NCBI RefSeq assembly: GCF_000002875.2 | Contig: NC_009414.2 | Coordinates: forward strand, 473,001-537,000 | DNA: 64,000 bases | Source: Leishmania infantum JPCM5 | Lineage: Eukaryota; Euglenozoa; Kinetoplastea; Trypanosomatida; Trypanosomatidae | Direction: 5' to 3' | Part shown: positions 21,396 to 33,303 of the stretch, in pieces | How the letters are laid out: the number at the start of each line of letters is the position of its first letter | Numbering within the stretch: the stretch's first letter is position 1 | Translations under genes and position numbers: made by a program | Notes under the pieces: model-generated | What the model saw: only the letters and a program-made list of their open reading frames with translations | Told to the model about the DNA's origin: nothing | Database searches by the model: none

Positions 21396-24314
21396 CCCTG
21401 ACGATGCCGGCCACCTCAGTGCGTGGCATCAGGGGCCCGTGCCCCCACACCCTTTGCGGGGAAGCCGAAAGCCCGCAGCCTGGCCTCGGGCACGGCGGCG
21501 GACTCCCGGTGTCGGCGGGCAGGCGTGCGCTGGCGGTGTGCCGGAGAGGCTTGCGGTCGCGACGACGTTTGTCCCGGATCGCTGCGAATCGCGTCGACGA
21601 TTCAGCAAAAATATGCGTCCGCCTACCGCCTCTCTGCGTTAGCTTCGTTGCGGTAATGCCGAGCGTCATCCTGGTCCCGGCCTGCGCTGTATGCAGTGGC
21701 GTTGCAGTGGGCTGAGCGTCGCCAAGCGGCGTTGTTCGGCCCGGCTCCTTGGAGAATCGGCGATACAGGCCTGTAGGGCATTTGGTGTGCCTGGTTTTCT
21801 GCCTTCCGGTGTAGCAGGGGAAGCGAAGCACGGTGGTGGCGTCTCTGTGCTCGCACAGGAGGGCACGCGCATAGGTGTAGGCGCTCTAGCTCTGGAGAGC
21901 GAGGTCGCAGCAGTGGCGGTGTGGGTTTGCTGCGACGACCCTACCAGAAGGATGTACCTCGCGCCCGGCCACACATCTAAGAGTGACGTGGTTGCACGGG
22001 AGGTTCTCGACCGGCCACCCAGCGACGTCGCACCCGGTCCTCGCGTCATTGGAGTGGACGCCGCTCCGCACCACCCGATGCGAGGCACGAAAGGGCTACC
22101 CGACCGGGCTGGGGCCATTCTGCATGAGTGGCTTCATGACAAATACTTGGCATGCGCAAGCGACGAAGACACGTCGACATGGCACAGCGCAGACGGGGCC
22201 ACGGGGACGCCACCGCACGCCACCCCGGCGCTCGACTGCCTCGTCTGTAAAGGGGGCGCCGTCACCACGGCGCGATCCAGTTCGCTGCCCGGCCTGGGGA
22301 GGGGTACGGCCCGGCGCCGCCAGTGATGACTGACGCCCCATTACACTCCTTCCGCTTTGCGGACTGGGAAACTGTGCGGCGCCCTGATTGNNNNNNNNNN
22401 NNNNNNNNNNNNNNNNNNNNNNNNNNNNNNNNNNNNNNNNNNNNNNNNNNNNNNNNNNNNNNNNNNNNNNNNNNNNNNNNNNNNNNNNNNTCACACGGCC
22501 CCTGTGACACTAGCCAGCGATCTGTGCAAGTTACTCAAACGAATGGCCTCGCGACTTTCTAGAGGACGGGCTTGAGCTACAGCACTCCGGCCTCCGGCCG
22601 CACCGCTCCACCGCATCCCCCCTCCCCATGGGCTCGCTCCTTCACAAAGCAGTGCAGCCCTGACAGGGCACCAAGGCAGGCGCAGTGCTTGCGGGCTCTG
22701 CGCTCGCGCGCTTGGCTCGGTCGATCACGGCGCCCTCACGACGGCGCGCTGAGGAGGTTCGACGTAGACCCACGCCTTACTCGCTGGGTCATGGAATTCT
22801 CAGACGATCGTCGCGCCTGTGTTGGCTTCCGCACGCGGCGATCGAGGATGGCCGAGTTTGCATGCGGAGCCCCACAAGCATCAGCCGTAGGCCCTCTTCA
22901 TGATTGTGGTGGGCTCGCTGAGTGTGGAGCTCAACAAAACACCCGGACTGCACCACGCCCCCTTTGCTGATGGCCTCGCACTCCTCACACGCTCCTCGGA
23001 CAAGGTTGCCGCACGGGCCACAGTGCAATCCGCCCTCTGGAGGGTGGGACACTGGACGCTGGAGCGCTTTGTGGAGATGAGTGCTCGCCCTTCGCGAAAA
23101 GAAAAATACGCAGTACACACTCTCTGGTGCGCGACACTGCAGCCAGCGGCAACGGCCCATCGCCCGCTCGCACTTGGAAGTGGATCGCTGCTCCTGCCTC
23201 CTCGCCCTGCACCTCCAGCCAATGCCGCGCACTGGTCGGCACGTTGCAGAAGTCATCGAGGCGGCCACGGCTGGACTTGCCAGGCTGAGGGTGGTCTGCT
23301 GGCGCAAATGTGGTCGGTCAGCGGCTCTTCTCTGCTCTTGCTACACAGCCCTCCTTGAACCAGAGCTACTGTACGGTGCCACCGTCTGGTGGGACCGTGC
23401 TAGCAGAAGCTGCAGCAGGTCCCTTGAAGACCTTCACGTGGAGGCAGCCGCGGCCATAGTGGGTACCGCAATGTGCTCAGAGAGCAGAGACCTACCCGAG
23501 GAGGCCGATCCACTGCCCCTCGACTCCACAGTGCTGCTGCGCCGCACCCGCCTGTGTCTCTCCTCGACCGCGCGAGGCGGCTTCCTTGTGCATTTGGCGC
23601 GGCAGGCGCACACGCCGGATGCCGGCGCTGCCACAGCGCTTCGGCAGCTCTCGTGCGGGCATGCAGGCATTGGCCCCTGCGGGCTCCGCATGCACACACC
23701 TCCCTCGTGCGCTGCGGCCGCGCGCGCCTCTCATGGCAGTCTGTCTTTGACCAGCGTGGGTTGGCGCGCACCGGCAAGGATGACAAACTTGCAAGATCGG
23801 CAACGCCAGAGGAGCCGACGCCAACAGCATGGATCACGGACCTGGTCACCGGTCTCAGACGCCGGGCCGCCATCCCCCGCAACCGCGGTAGACGATGCGA
23901 CGCGCGACGGCAAGCGATACCTGGCGGCGGCCGCCCCACACCAGAGGAACAAGGGTGCTGGAGCTCACGAGACGACAGGNCACCATCCTCGCCCAGCTCC
24001 GCGCCGGCGCCTGACCCGTACCTTTGGGCTCTTGCAGCGGGGGGTGACTGTCAGAGTCGAGATGGTGTGCAGATGGCGTGCCGCCCATACCCAGGCCGGT
24101 GTGGTGCCGATGGCCCAGGACCTACTCGGAGAAGGGACGAGAAAGGGCAAGAGGAGCCGGTTATAGACACATGGCCCGATTCGACGGCCGACGGCTTCTC
24201 GCAGACGACCAGGCTTCAGCCGTCGTGCCACAGCGGTTGGGCGGGCTGTGCTTGCATGCGCGTACTTGATGACGTGGGTGTGATGAAATAGCACACTGAA
24301 CAGCAAAAAAACAA
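21396..24314 (+). mobile_element. DIRE-like degenerate retroposon, array copy 2 (interrupted by gap)
   Basis: Same structure as copy 1: 5' signature at 21396, endonuclease-like frame 21691-22326, RT fragments with the FADGL box and the C-terminal LYG/WW region. The sequence between the endonuclease- and RT-like parts is missing in the gap. A few private substitutions occur near the 3' end (about 24031-24142). The gap and single N make this copy unreliable for fine comparison. Confidence 0.78.
22391..22490. other. Assembly gap (100 N) replacing about 761 bp
   Basis: The flanks align with 16215/16977 in unit 1 and 27907/28669 in unit 3, both of which have 761 bp at this place. The run of exactly 100 N is therefore a placeholder and the unit is about 661 bp too short. 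Another undetermined base is at 23980. Confidence 0.95.
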
Positions 24315-25537
24315 GGGCTCAAGATGGCTGTATGTGGACCTGCGTGAGACGCTTATCGCCCTCACGCACCTACACGGACGACCAGATGAGTGGGCGCGAT
24401 AGAGGGGCTGCGCGCGCGGTGTGCCGCGCAGGGGTTTGCGATGGATTTGCCTTGTTATCGGCGCTTGCTTTGTGCGGCACCCTAGGCGTGCTGCACAGGA
24501 GCGTCAGTGGCAGCAGAGGACTGCACAAGCTCCTCATCGCCTGGATCTCAGGCGGACCTGCACTGAGCTGCACGCAAATGTGCGAAGTCTAGGAAGCAAG
24601 TCATGGCGCAAAGAAAAACGCTGATGACGCACCATCAGCGCGACGCAGGTGAAAAGCGAATGCGAGGGAGAAGAGGGGGCGCGTCTCAGGGCACGGTGGA
24701 TGCCTACCCCCTCCCCCTTCCCTTTCCGTCTCGCACGGATTGCCCACAATCCGGTGCCACGTTGCCCTGACTCTCGCCTGCCGTGCCGGCCAATGACGAG
24801 GCTGTAGCGGAGCGGAACAGAGGTGGGGGGGATAGGGTAGCGGCCGCCAACGCCCTTCCTGTTCGGCCGCTCCCGCAGACGAAAGTGGCTGCCTGTTGTG
24901 CCCCTTCTTTCTGCGCACTAGAGCAAGTGAGTGAGTGTGCGCACCGAGATGAACATGCGTTTCCTATACGGACACCCAGGCGCACGTGTACATGCGCATG
25001 CCCGTTCGGGCAACGCGCGGCTGTCTGCCTCCCTCCTCCCATCTCGCCCTCTCTCTCCCCTTCCTCTTGTCTCTTTCTCCCGACACCATTCCACGCGGCT
25101 GACCTGCATGGATCGCCGTTGACGCCCTCATCGCAATAAAACACAAGAAAGAACGCTGCCCGCTCTCTTCTGCCCTCTCTTTGCCTCGTTTCCTCCTTTC
25201 GCCCCCCTTCCCCTCTCTCCAACGCCTCTCTCCCTGCCGACTCTTGCTCTCCCGCGTGTGCGCGTGTGCGGCTTCCACACTCCTGCACCCGCTGCGGCGC
25301 TCCCTCCTCACGCCGTGTGTCTGCCGCGTCTCCGCTCTCGAACCCTCTCTGTTTCTCTCTTTGCTTGCGCTGCGTTTCTGCTGATTCGCTCGACGCTATT
25401 CCGTGTGCGACTCGGTGTGTCTGCGGTGACTCCGGGCACAGTGCCGCGCTCGCACATACTCGTTGCGGTCGTGGCAGCCCCTCCTATTTCGGCTCTTGTG
25501 CGCACACAGCCTCTCGTCACGCAACGCGACCATACTC

Positions 25538-26158
25538 ATGCAGCCCCAGCTCGGCTCTGCCCCTCCAACTGACAAGGTTGGTGACGGGTACAGCTCTCCT
25601 CCGGCTCCAGTTGCTCAGTCTCCCCCCAGCATGCCGCAAGGCCAGTACAGTCAGAAGCCTAATGGCGGCCCTCAGTATAACCAGCCGCAGGGGCCCGGAC
25701 AGAACGTTTACACCGGCAACCCGATGAATGCGCCAGGCAGCCGCAATGCGGTGCACAGCCGTGACGCTGATTGGCACTACTCGCTGTGTGTGTGCTGTGA
25801 AGATATGGACTCGTGCTGCGAGGCGTGTTGCTGCTTTCCTTGCCAGGTGAGCCGGCAGTGCAATATGTTCATGTACAACCGCAGAGAGATCCACTGGCCT
25901 TACTGCTTGCTCATGACCCTATGTGACTTGAGCTTGTTTTTCTTTAGCGTGACGTGCGTCTTTGCCAGCGAGACACGTCGGCTAGCGCGCGAGCGGTACG
26001 GCATTTCCGGCAGTGGCATCGACGATTGCTGCATCGGGTACTGGTGCCGCACCTGCTCTGCGCAGCAGGTGCTGCTGGAGATGACCGCGATGAACGAATT
26101 CCCAGGGGCCACGTGCTACGAGGCTGCCCCTCAGCCCGCGGCCAACCGGATGGTCTAG
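25538..26158 (+). CDS. PLAC8-family protein, array copy 3
   Basis: The 206-residue product starts MQPQLGSAPP. Its N-terminus differs from copies 1 and 2 in one block of eight codons (PQYNQPQG, at 25671-25694, where the others have PTQPVKTR), which makes the Gln/Pro-rich character stronger. The PLAC8 domain reads WHYSLCVCCEDMDSCC, CCCFPCQVSRQCNMFMYNRRE, hydrophobic MTLCDLSLFFFSVTCVF, RERYGISGSG, CCIGYWCRTCSAQQVLLEM. All expected cysteines and the start ATG are present, so this is the best candidate for an intact family member. It shares the cysteine cluster with copy 2 and the distal half with copy 1. Confidence 0.9.
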   Translation: MQPQLGSAPPTDKVGDGYSSPPAPVAQSPPSMPQGQYSQKPNGGPQYNQPQGPGQNVYTGNPMNAPGSRNAVHSRDADWHYSLCVCCEDMDSCCEACCCFPCQVSRQCNMFMYNRREIHWPYCLLMTLCDLSLFFFSVTCVFASETRRLARERYGISGSGIDDCCIGYWCRTCSAQQVLLEMTAMNEFPGATCYEAAPQPAANRMV

Positions 26159-26912
26159 CCGTGTGTATGGGCAGCTCCCAAGGGCGAGGAGAGGAGGGGT
26201 GGGGGCGCTGCGGAAGGTAGTGAGCCGCCTTGAGGAGGGAGTCGGCTCGCTGCCGCGTGGGCGTTGCTTGACTGCTCCTTCAATGAGGAAGACGCAGAGC
26301 TAGAAGGAGGAGGGGCTGCGGTCAGTGGTGGTGGGAGAGCAAAGCAGGAGGAGGCTCGGCAACGCGCGTCTTTGACCGACGACGCAGTGCTGTCCCCTCC
26401 TTTTGTTCGGGCTCTCATCCTCTCTCTTGGACCCCCTTCTGTTGTTGATGGGGATGCTATAATGTGGTGCCCGCAATTTTTCTGTTCTCTGCGTCTCTGC
26501 GCCTTATTCACAGTTCTAATCTTGTTTACCTTGCCCTCTCCCTCGTGCTGCCTCCCGCTTCCCTTCCGTCTTATTCCCGCGCCGCCGCCCTCTCTCCCTG
26601 ACGCCGTTGCCGCGCTGGAGGAGCTTCTCTTGCGTTTGCTCTCATCACCTCATTGTTTTTTTCTTTTCTTGATTGACCGCTCCCTCCTGTGGCCCCCTTT
26701 CCCTCCCTGACACGCACTCACCGTCTGCGCCATCGCGGTTATCTCCTCTTGATTTTCGGGCGCATGTGTGCGCTCTTTTCTCTTCCCCACTAATTCAGCC
26801 AGCGTTGTCTTTTTGTCTTCTGTTTTCTCTCTCGCCGTGCTGCTGCTTTACGTTGTACGAATGGGGCACCACCATTCCTTGCTTGCTTTTTCTTTCCTTG
26901 GTTGCTTTACGC

Positions 26913-29900
26913 CCCTGACGATGCCGGCCACCTCAGTGCGTGGCATCAGGGGCCCGTGCCCCCACACCCTTTGCGGGGAAGCCGAAAGCCCGCAGCCTGG
27001 CCTCGGGCACGGCGGCGGACTCCCGGTGTCGGCGGGCAGGCGTGCGCTGGCGGTGTGCCGGAGAGGCTTGCGGTCGCGACGACGTTTGTCCCGGATCGCT
27101 GCGAATCGCGTCGACGATTCAGCAAAAATATGCGTCCGCCTACCGCCTCTCTGCGTTAGCTTCGTTGCGGTAATGCCGAGCGTCATCCTGGTCCCGGCCT
27201 GCGCTGTATGCAGTGGCGTTGCAGTGGGCTGAGCGTCGCCAAGCGGCGTTGTTCGGCCCGGCTCCTTGGAGAATCGGCGATACAGGCCTGTAGGGCATTT
27301 GGTGTGCCTGGTTTTCTGCCTTCCGGTGTAGCAGGGGAAGCGAAGCACGGTGGTGGCGTCTCTGTGCTCGCACAGGAGGGCACGCGCATAGGTGTAGGCG
27401 CTCTAGCTCTGGAGAGCGAGGTCGCAGCAGTGGCGGTGTGGGTTTGCTGCGACGACCCTACCAGAAGGATGTACCTCGCGCCCGGCCACACATCTAAGAG
27501 TGACGTGGTTGCACGGGAGGTTCTCGACCGGCCACCCAGCGACGTCGCACCCGGTCCTCGCGTCATTGGAGTGGACGCCGCTCCGCACCACCCGATGCGA
27601 GGCACGAAAGGGCTACCCGACCGGGCTGGGGCCATTCTGCATGAGTGGCTTCATGACAAATACTTGGCATGCGCAAGCGACGAAGACACGTCGACATGGC
27701 ACAGCGCAGACGGGGCCACGGGGACGCCACCGCACGCCACCCCGGCGCTCGACTGCCTCGTCTGTAAAGGGGGCGCCGTCACCACGGCGCGATCCAGTTC
27801 GCTGCCCGGCCTGGGGAGGGGTACGGCCCGGCGCCGCCAGTGATGACTGACGCCCCATTACACTCCTTCCGCTTTGCGGACTGGGAAACTGTGCGGCGCC
27901 CTGATTGCGAAATCGAGCCGCAAGGATCGTGCCCCGCTGGCCCACGACCACCAAGGCAGCACGAACGCGCACCGGGGAGGGAAGACAAATCGCCCATGCA
28001 GCCAGGCCGACCACAGCCCCCCCCCCCTCCATGCACAGCGACACGGTGCCCCCTCGCGGATGAGGCAAATTTGCTGACGAATAAGCAGCAGCCACCAGGA
28101 AAGCTGTCGCATGTGGTAAAGCTGCTTATCGACCGTCCCGGTCGCCCCGACGGACGCGACTGGCGGCAGTTGTTGGGAAGGCCCCCCTGCGCGTCGCCCG
28201 GGCATGGCCCTGTCGGACGCGTTCATCGAGGAGCAGCAAAGAGCCAGTCTTGAAGGATGGATACGGCCCTGCAACGCCCTTCCCCATAGTGGCCCTCGAT
28301 CAAGGCCATGCATCCAGGCTACCTATGCCCTCCGCACACTGCGCGCACCAGCAGTGTGCCAAGGCGACGCGACACCCGGCAGCCTCCTTCGCGCCCCACC
28401 GCGTTCTACGGAGGCCCTGCACCACGCCCTTCAAACCGCTCACGATGGGCGGGCTCGAGGTGGCACCCCGTGAAGCCTACTGCGGCCCTGCCCCGGGCGT
28501 CGACGAAATCCACTGTGGGAGTGTCGAGGCCGCCCCGATGCAGGTCAGGAGCGCGCTGCTCAGCATCTAAAACCAGAGGGTCGCCGCCGGCCGCGCCCCT
28601 ACTGCATGGAAAGAGGAGCCTGCTGTGGGCCCCTCCTGTGGCTGCACAAGTCCGGTGACGACCCCGCGTCACACGGCCCCTGTGACACTAGCCAGCGATC
28701 TGTGCAAGTTACTCAAACGAATGGCCTCGCGACTTTCTAGAGGACGGGCTTGAGCTACAGCACTCCGGCCTCCGGCCGCACCGCTCCACCGCATCCCCCC
28801 TCCCCATGGGCTCGCTCCTTCACAAAGCAGTGCAGCCCTGACAGGGCACCAAGGCAGGCGCAGTGCTTGCGGGCTCTGCGCTCGCGCGCTTGGCTCGGTC
28901 GATCACGGCGCCCTCACGACGGCGCGCTGAGGAGGTTCGACGTAGACCCACGCCTTACTCGCTGGGTCATGGAATTCTCAGACGATCGTCGCGCCTGTGT
29001 TGGCTTCCGCACGCGGCGATCGAGGATGGCCGAGTTTGCATGCGGAGCCCCACAAGCATCAGCCGTAGGCCCTCTTCATGATTGTGGTGGGCTCGCTGAG
29101 TGTGGAGCTCAACAAAACACCCGGACTGCACCACGCCCCCTTTGCTGATGGCCTCGCACTCCTCACACGCTCCTCGGACAAGGTTGCCGCACGGGCCACA
29201 GTGCAATCCGCCCTCTGGAGGGTGGGACACTGGACGCTGGAGCGCTTTGTGGAGATGAGTGCTCGCCCTTCGCGAAAAGAAAAATACGCAGTACACACTC
29301 TCTGGTGCGCGACACTGCAGCCAGCGGCAACGGCCCATCGCCCGCTCGCACTTGGAAGTGGATCGCTGCTCCTGCCTCCTCGCCCTGCACCTCCAGCCAA
29401 TGCCGCGCACTGGTCGGCACGTTGCAGAAGTCATCGAGGCGGCCACGGCTGGACTTGCCAGGCTGAGGGTGGTCTGCTGGCGCAAATGTGGTCGGTCAGC
29501 GGCTCTTCTCTGCTCTTGCTACACAGCCCTCCTTGAACCAGAGCTACTGTACGGTGCCACCGTCTGGTGGGACCGTGCTAGCAGAAGCTGCAGCAGGTCC
29601 CTTGAAGACCTTCACGTGGAGGCAGCCGCGGCCATAGTGGGTACCGCAATGTGCTCAGAGAGCAGAGACCTACCCGAGGAGGCCGATCCACTGCCCCTCG
29701 ACTCCACAGTGCTGCTGCGCCGCACCCGCCTGTGTCTCTCCTCGACCGCGCGAGGCGGCTTCCTTGTGCATTTGGCGCGGCAGGCGCACACGCCGGATGC
29801 CGGCGCTGCCACAGCGCTTCGGCAGCTCTCGTGCGGGCATGCAGGCATTGGCCCCTGCGGGCTCCGCATGCACACACCTCCCTCGTGCGCTGCGGCCGCG

Positions 29901-30467
29901 CGCGCCTCTCATGGCAGTCTGTCTTTGACCAGCGTGGGTTGGCGCGCACCGGCAAGGATGACAAACTTGCAAGATCGGCAACGCCAGAGGAGCCGACGCC
30001 AACAGCATGGATCACGGACCTGGTCACCGGTCTCAGACGCCGGGCCGCCATCCCCCGCAACCGCGGTAGACGATGCGACGCGCGACGGCAAGCGATACCT
30101 GGCGGCGGCCGCCCCACACCAGAGGAACAAGGGTGCTGGAGCTCACGAGACGACAGGCCACCATCCTCGCCCAGCTCCGCGCCGGCGCCTGACCCGTACC
30201 TTTGGGCTCCTGCAGCGGTGGGTGACTGTCAGAGTCGAGATGGTGTGCAGATGGCGTGCCGCCCATACCCAGGCCGGTGTGGTGCCGATGGCGCAGGACG
30301 TACTCGGAGAAGGGACGAGGAAGGGCAAGAGGAGCCGGTTATAGACACATGGCCCGATTCGACGGCCGACGGCTTCTCGCAGACGACCAGGCTTCAGCCG
30401 TCGTGCCACAGCGGTTGGGCGGGCTGTGCTTGCATGCGCGTACTTGATGACGTGGGTGTGATGAAAT
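26913..30467 (+). mobile_element. DIRE-like degenerate retroposon, array copy 3
   Basis: The complete sequence of this copy parallels copy 1, with the 5' signature at 26913, endonuclease-like frame 27208-27843, RT motifs in three successive frames between about 29040 and 29600, and a 3' part ending with the array at 30467. The same frameshifts and the same FADGL box occur in all copies, so decay preceded amplification. Confidence 0.8.
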
Positions 30468-33254
30468 GACACGCTGTACAGAGTATTAGGAACTGTAGTT
30501 GATGCTGTTGTATATTTTTTTTTGTTTTTAATGCTTCCCCCTTGGGCGCCTCGGTATATTTTCCGTGCTGTGTGTGCTTGTTTACTAGAGTTTTCCGCGT
30601 TGCGGTTAGCTGTGCTTCACCGGTCTTGTTATGGGAGTGGGCTGACAGGCCCTTATGGAGCGAAGCAGCAGTGATCGCCGGCACAGGTAGACGGAGACAT
30701 CTAGTGGACGGCTTACATTCTGATTTTTTATCTTTATGCTTGTCATTCGTTTTTTTTTTGTAGCTGGGCAACATAGTGACGTTTTTTCTCCTCCTCCTAC
30801 TCGACTTGTTCTTTCCTTCCTTTACCAACCGGTCGTCTTTTTTTCTCTTTCCTGTCTTTGCCCGCATCTTGATTTTTTTTTTTCGTTTGTGTATGTGTTC
30901 ATCGTGTACATATGCATAGGCGCATACACGCCTGCACATAGATGTATGGATGTACATGTGCACACGTGTATACGTCCAGTCTGACATGTATTACGTTTGC
31001 TCGCCATATGGCTCTCTCTCTCTCTTTCTCTTCCTGTCACTCTTCACAAGGATTGTTGCAGGTGTTTGCTTCTTTTTTTTTTGCGGCTGCTGTGCTAAGG
31101 GGCTTGCGCTTAGGCTTTCCTTCTGTTCTTTTGGATGGGGTCTGCTGTGCAGACTACCTCTCCACGGACGTCTGTGCATGGGCTGTGCGCCCTCTCTGGA
31201 CGAAAAGCAAAAGCGCGACGAAGCAGAGGAAGCGAAAAATAAAGGGGGAGCGAAAAAGACGAAGAGGATGCGCTGAGCACGCACCCCGCCCACGGCAGGG
31301 AGTAAAAACGAAACAAACAACGGAAAACCACTGAAGAAAAAAGAGGACGTGTCCTGAAATGCACTAAATGGAATGGTAGGTGGATGCGGGGGGAAGCAGG
31401 GGGTCGGCGGGCGCTTTCGTTCATGCACGTCCGCTTATTTGCAGATGTGCGCACCGAGGGACGTAGACACAGACTCAGCAAGCAAGCTGTTCTCTCCTGT
31501 CATGCTCCTGTGTCTTCTTTCCTGTCCTAGCTGTTCCCTGATTCGCCGCGTGTTTGGCTATGCTGAGGTTCAGCACACAATGGAGGGTGAGTGCGGCTGC
31601 AGCGGGGGCGGGGGAGGTGACGGATAAAGGCAGTGGCACGGCCGTTTTGGTCTTCCACTGTCGACGTCTGGTTGCCCCTGATACACCGGACCCTTCGTCC
31701 CTTTTTTCCCGCCTGCTCCGCGTGCTCCTGGCTGCGTCCCTCTCTCCCTCCCTCTGTGTCCCTCTCCAAACAGCGCCGACCATGAGTGATTCTGCAGAAC
31801 TTCATTATGCTACATGTGAACAGTACTGTATAAAGTTATTTTGTATGAGTTACTTTTTGGTTCGATTCTTTCGAGGGCGAGCCGACGCCAACAGCATGGA
31901 TCACGGACCTGGTCACCGGTCTCAGACGCCGGGCCGCCATCCCCCGCAACCGCGGTAGACGATGCGACGCGCGACGGCAAGCGATACCTGGCGGCGGCCG
32001 CCCCACACCAGAGGAACAAGGGTGCTGGAGCTCACGAGACGACAGGCCACCATCCTCGCCCAGCTCCGCGCCGGCAACGCTTGCGCTCTAACGGTTTTGA
32101 CATGTGCAGTTCTGAATCGACTGTATTTAGTTCCTCGTAGCGTCTCGCTGCGGGGGAGGGCGGAGCACGGCGGAAGGCTGGGGAGCCGAAAGGGAGGACT
32201 ATTTACGTCGGCTGAAAGGAATTTCACGTTCCCGGGAAAGGGACGCGTTGGCGCGGCCGTGGTGATGCCGTGTGATGTGCTATGTTGAAGTCTTGTATCT
32301 CGGAATGATGTGAAGGACAAACAACAGCGAAAAGGAAATCTAAAAAAGCCATCACACAACGGAGTAGAGCGAATGGCGGCGGGGGGCCGCGTTGTGATAG
32401 ATCGGCTTGATCCTCCAGGGTCGTTGCTCTCTCCTCCAAATGCTTACGTGCCCGTGTGCGTCTCCGCGATCCCGTGAGAGGGTGGGACACTTCAACGTGC
32501 TGCGCCTTTTTTTTTGGAATGTAAGTTTTATTGGCTCAGCAAGGAAAAGAAACAACCGAAAGTGCGCATCGCGTTCACCGGATACGTCGTTGGTGGGCTT
32601 TGGCGCCTCCCTTTCCTGGGTTTTCTTTCATGGCTTCGTCGGTTCGGCACTCCAGCATTCTCGCTTGCCTAACCATGCTTCATCTCTGTTTCTTGATTTT
32701 CTTGTTATGTGTTATCGACCGTATTATCGACACGGCGTGTGGGGCACGGTCAGCGGTGAGCCTTGGCGGGTGTGACTGTAAGTGTGTTCGCATGAAGGTG
32801 TGCACAAACGCCTTCTTCATGAACCCTTCTCGTCACCTCTGCCGCTGGACTGCTTTGGTGCAACCCCGCACTTCACATCCTTCACTTCAGCCGTGAAGCA
32901 CGAAACGGCGTCGCTGGAGTACGATATCCGAGCTGTTTACTCATACACGCACATACATGCACACGCAAATACACACTTGCGCAAACTCGCACAGAGGCAG
33001 ATTCACGCCGGTGCACGAGGCACACCTTGGGCGAAGGGACAAGGGCTGCGCGGGAGAAAGGGAGGTGGCGGGGAGGGGGTCGAGCAGATAACTCAAACAC
33101 AGAAAGACAAGGCAGGGCGAGCATATGCGTGTGTGTCGACCTCGTCCACTCGTGATCTCCTTCGACGAAAAGACATTACCGCAATGGAAATGAAAACTGC
33201 CCCGGCGTCTCACCTCCCTTCATTTTTCTTTTTTTTTGTTTATGCGTGGTCCTC
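30468..33254. other. Intergenic region between the array and the large hypothetical gene
   Basis: No convincing gene. It contains long T runs (for example near 30512, 30751 and 30879), an isolated 197 bp retroposon piece at 31879-32075, and a very strong polypyrimidine tract at 33217-33240. Confidence 0.6.
31879..32075 (+). mobile_element. Isolated 197 bp fragment of the DIRE-like element
   Basis: By eye this stretch is identical to 18298-18494 of the unit 1 retroposon, in the same orientation. The flanks on both sides are unrelated to the array. It is neither the 5' nor the 3' end of the element, so it is not a simple 5'-truncated insertion. Confidence 0.9.
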
Positions 33255-33303
33255 ATGCAACGCCTCGTGTGCGTGCCATCGTACTACGGCCTGACTGCTT
33301 CAG
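33217..33303 (+). promoter_or_regulatory. Strong polypyrimidine tract and first downstream AG (spliced-leader acceptor region)
   Basis: The tract at 33217-33240 is almost all T/C; the next AG is at 33302-33303. If used, the mature mRNA would begin after the ATG at 33255, and translation would start at the in-frame ATG at 33315. Confidence 0.45.

Larger units (their letters stand above)
18811..24324 (+). repeat. Array unit 2 (contains assembly gap)
   Basis: Layout as unit 1: 18811-20023 non-coding upstream region, PLAC8 copy 2 (20024-20641), 20642-21395 non-coding 3' region, DIRE-like element from 21396, and the same A-rich junction into unit 3. One hundred N (22391-22490) and one further N (23980) lie inside the retroposon. 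Confidence 0.9.
12633..30467 (+). repeat. Three-unit tandem array (PLAC8 gene plus DIRE-like retroposon per unit)
   Basis: Units begin with the same sequence (TGGCTGTATGTGGACCTGCG) at 12633, 18811 and 24325. The first period is 6178 bp. The second is 5514 bp only because about 761 bp are replaced by 100 N and because 3 bp are deleted in the PLAC8 gene. Outside the PLAC8 reading frame the units differ by only a handful of bases by eye. The third unit leaves the repeat after GATGAAAT at 30467. The near-identity suggests recent amplification or continuing homogenisation, and the true copy number may be higher than assembled. Confidence 0.95.
24325..30467 (+). repeat. Array unit 3 (last, right edge)
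   Basis: Layout as the others: 24325-25537 non-coding, PLAC8 copy 3 (25538-26158), 26159-26912 non-coding, DIRE-like element from 26913. Identity ends after GATGAAAT at 30467; the following bases still loosely resemble the unit 1/2 junction for about 15 bp and then differ completely, so the A-rich tail is lost. Confidence 0.9.

Noticed and set aside
13846..26158. A diversity-generating retroelement: variable gene segments beside a reverse transcriptase in each unit
   Set aside because: The RT is frameshifted with a mutated catalytic box, no template repeat accompanies it, and the substitutions are not limited to adenines. Gene conversion fits better.
12633..30467. CRISPR array, prophage or bacterial operon features
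   Set aside because: Repeat length, retroposon type and gene structure are those of a trypanosomatid; no short spaced repeats are present.
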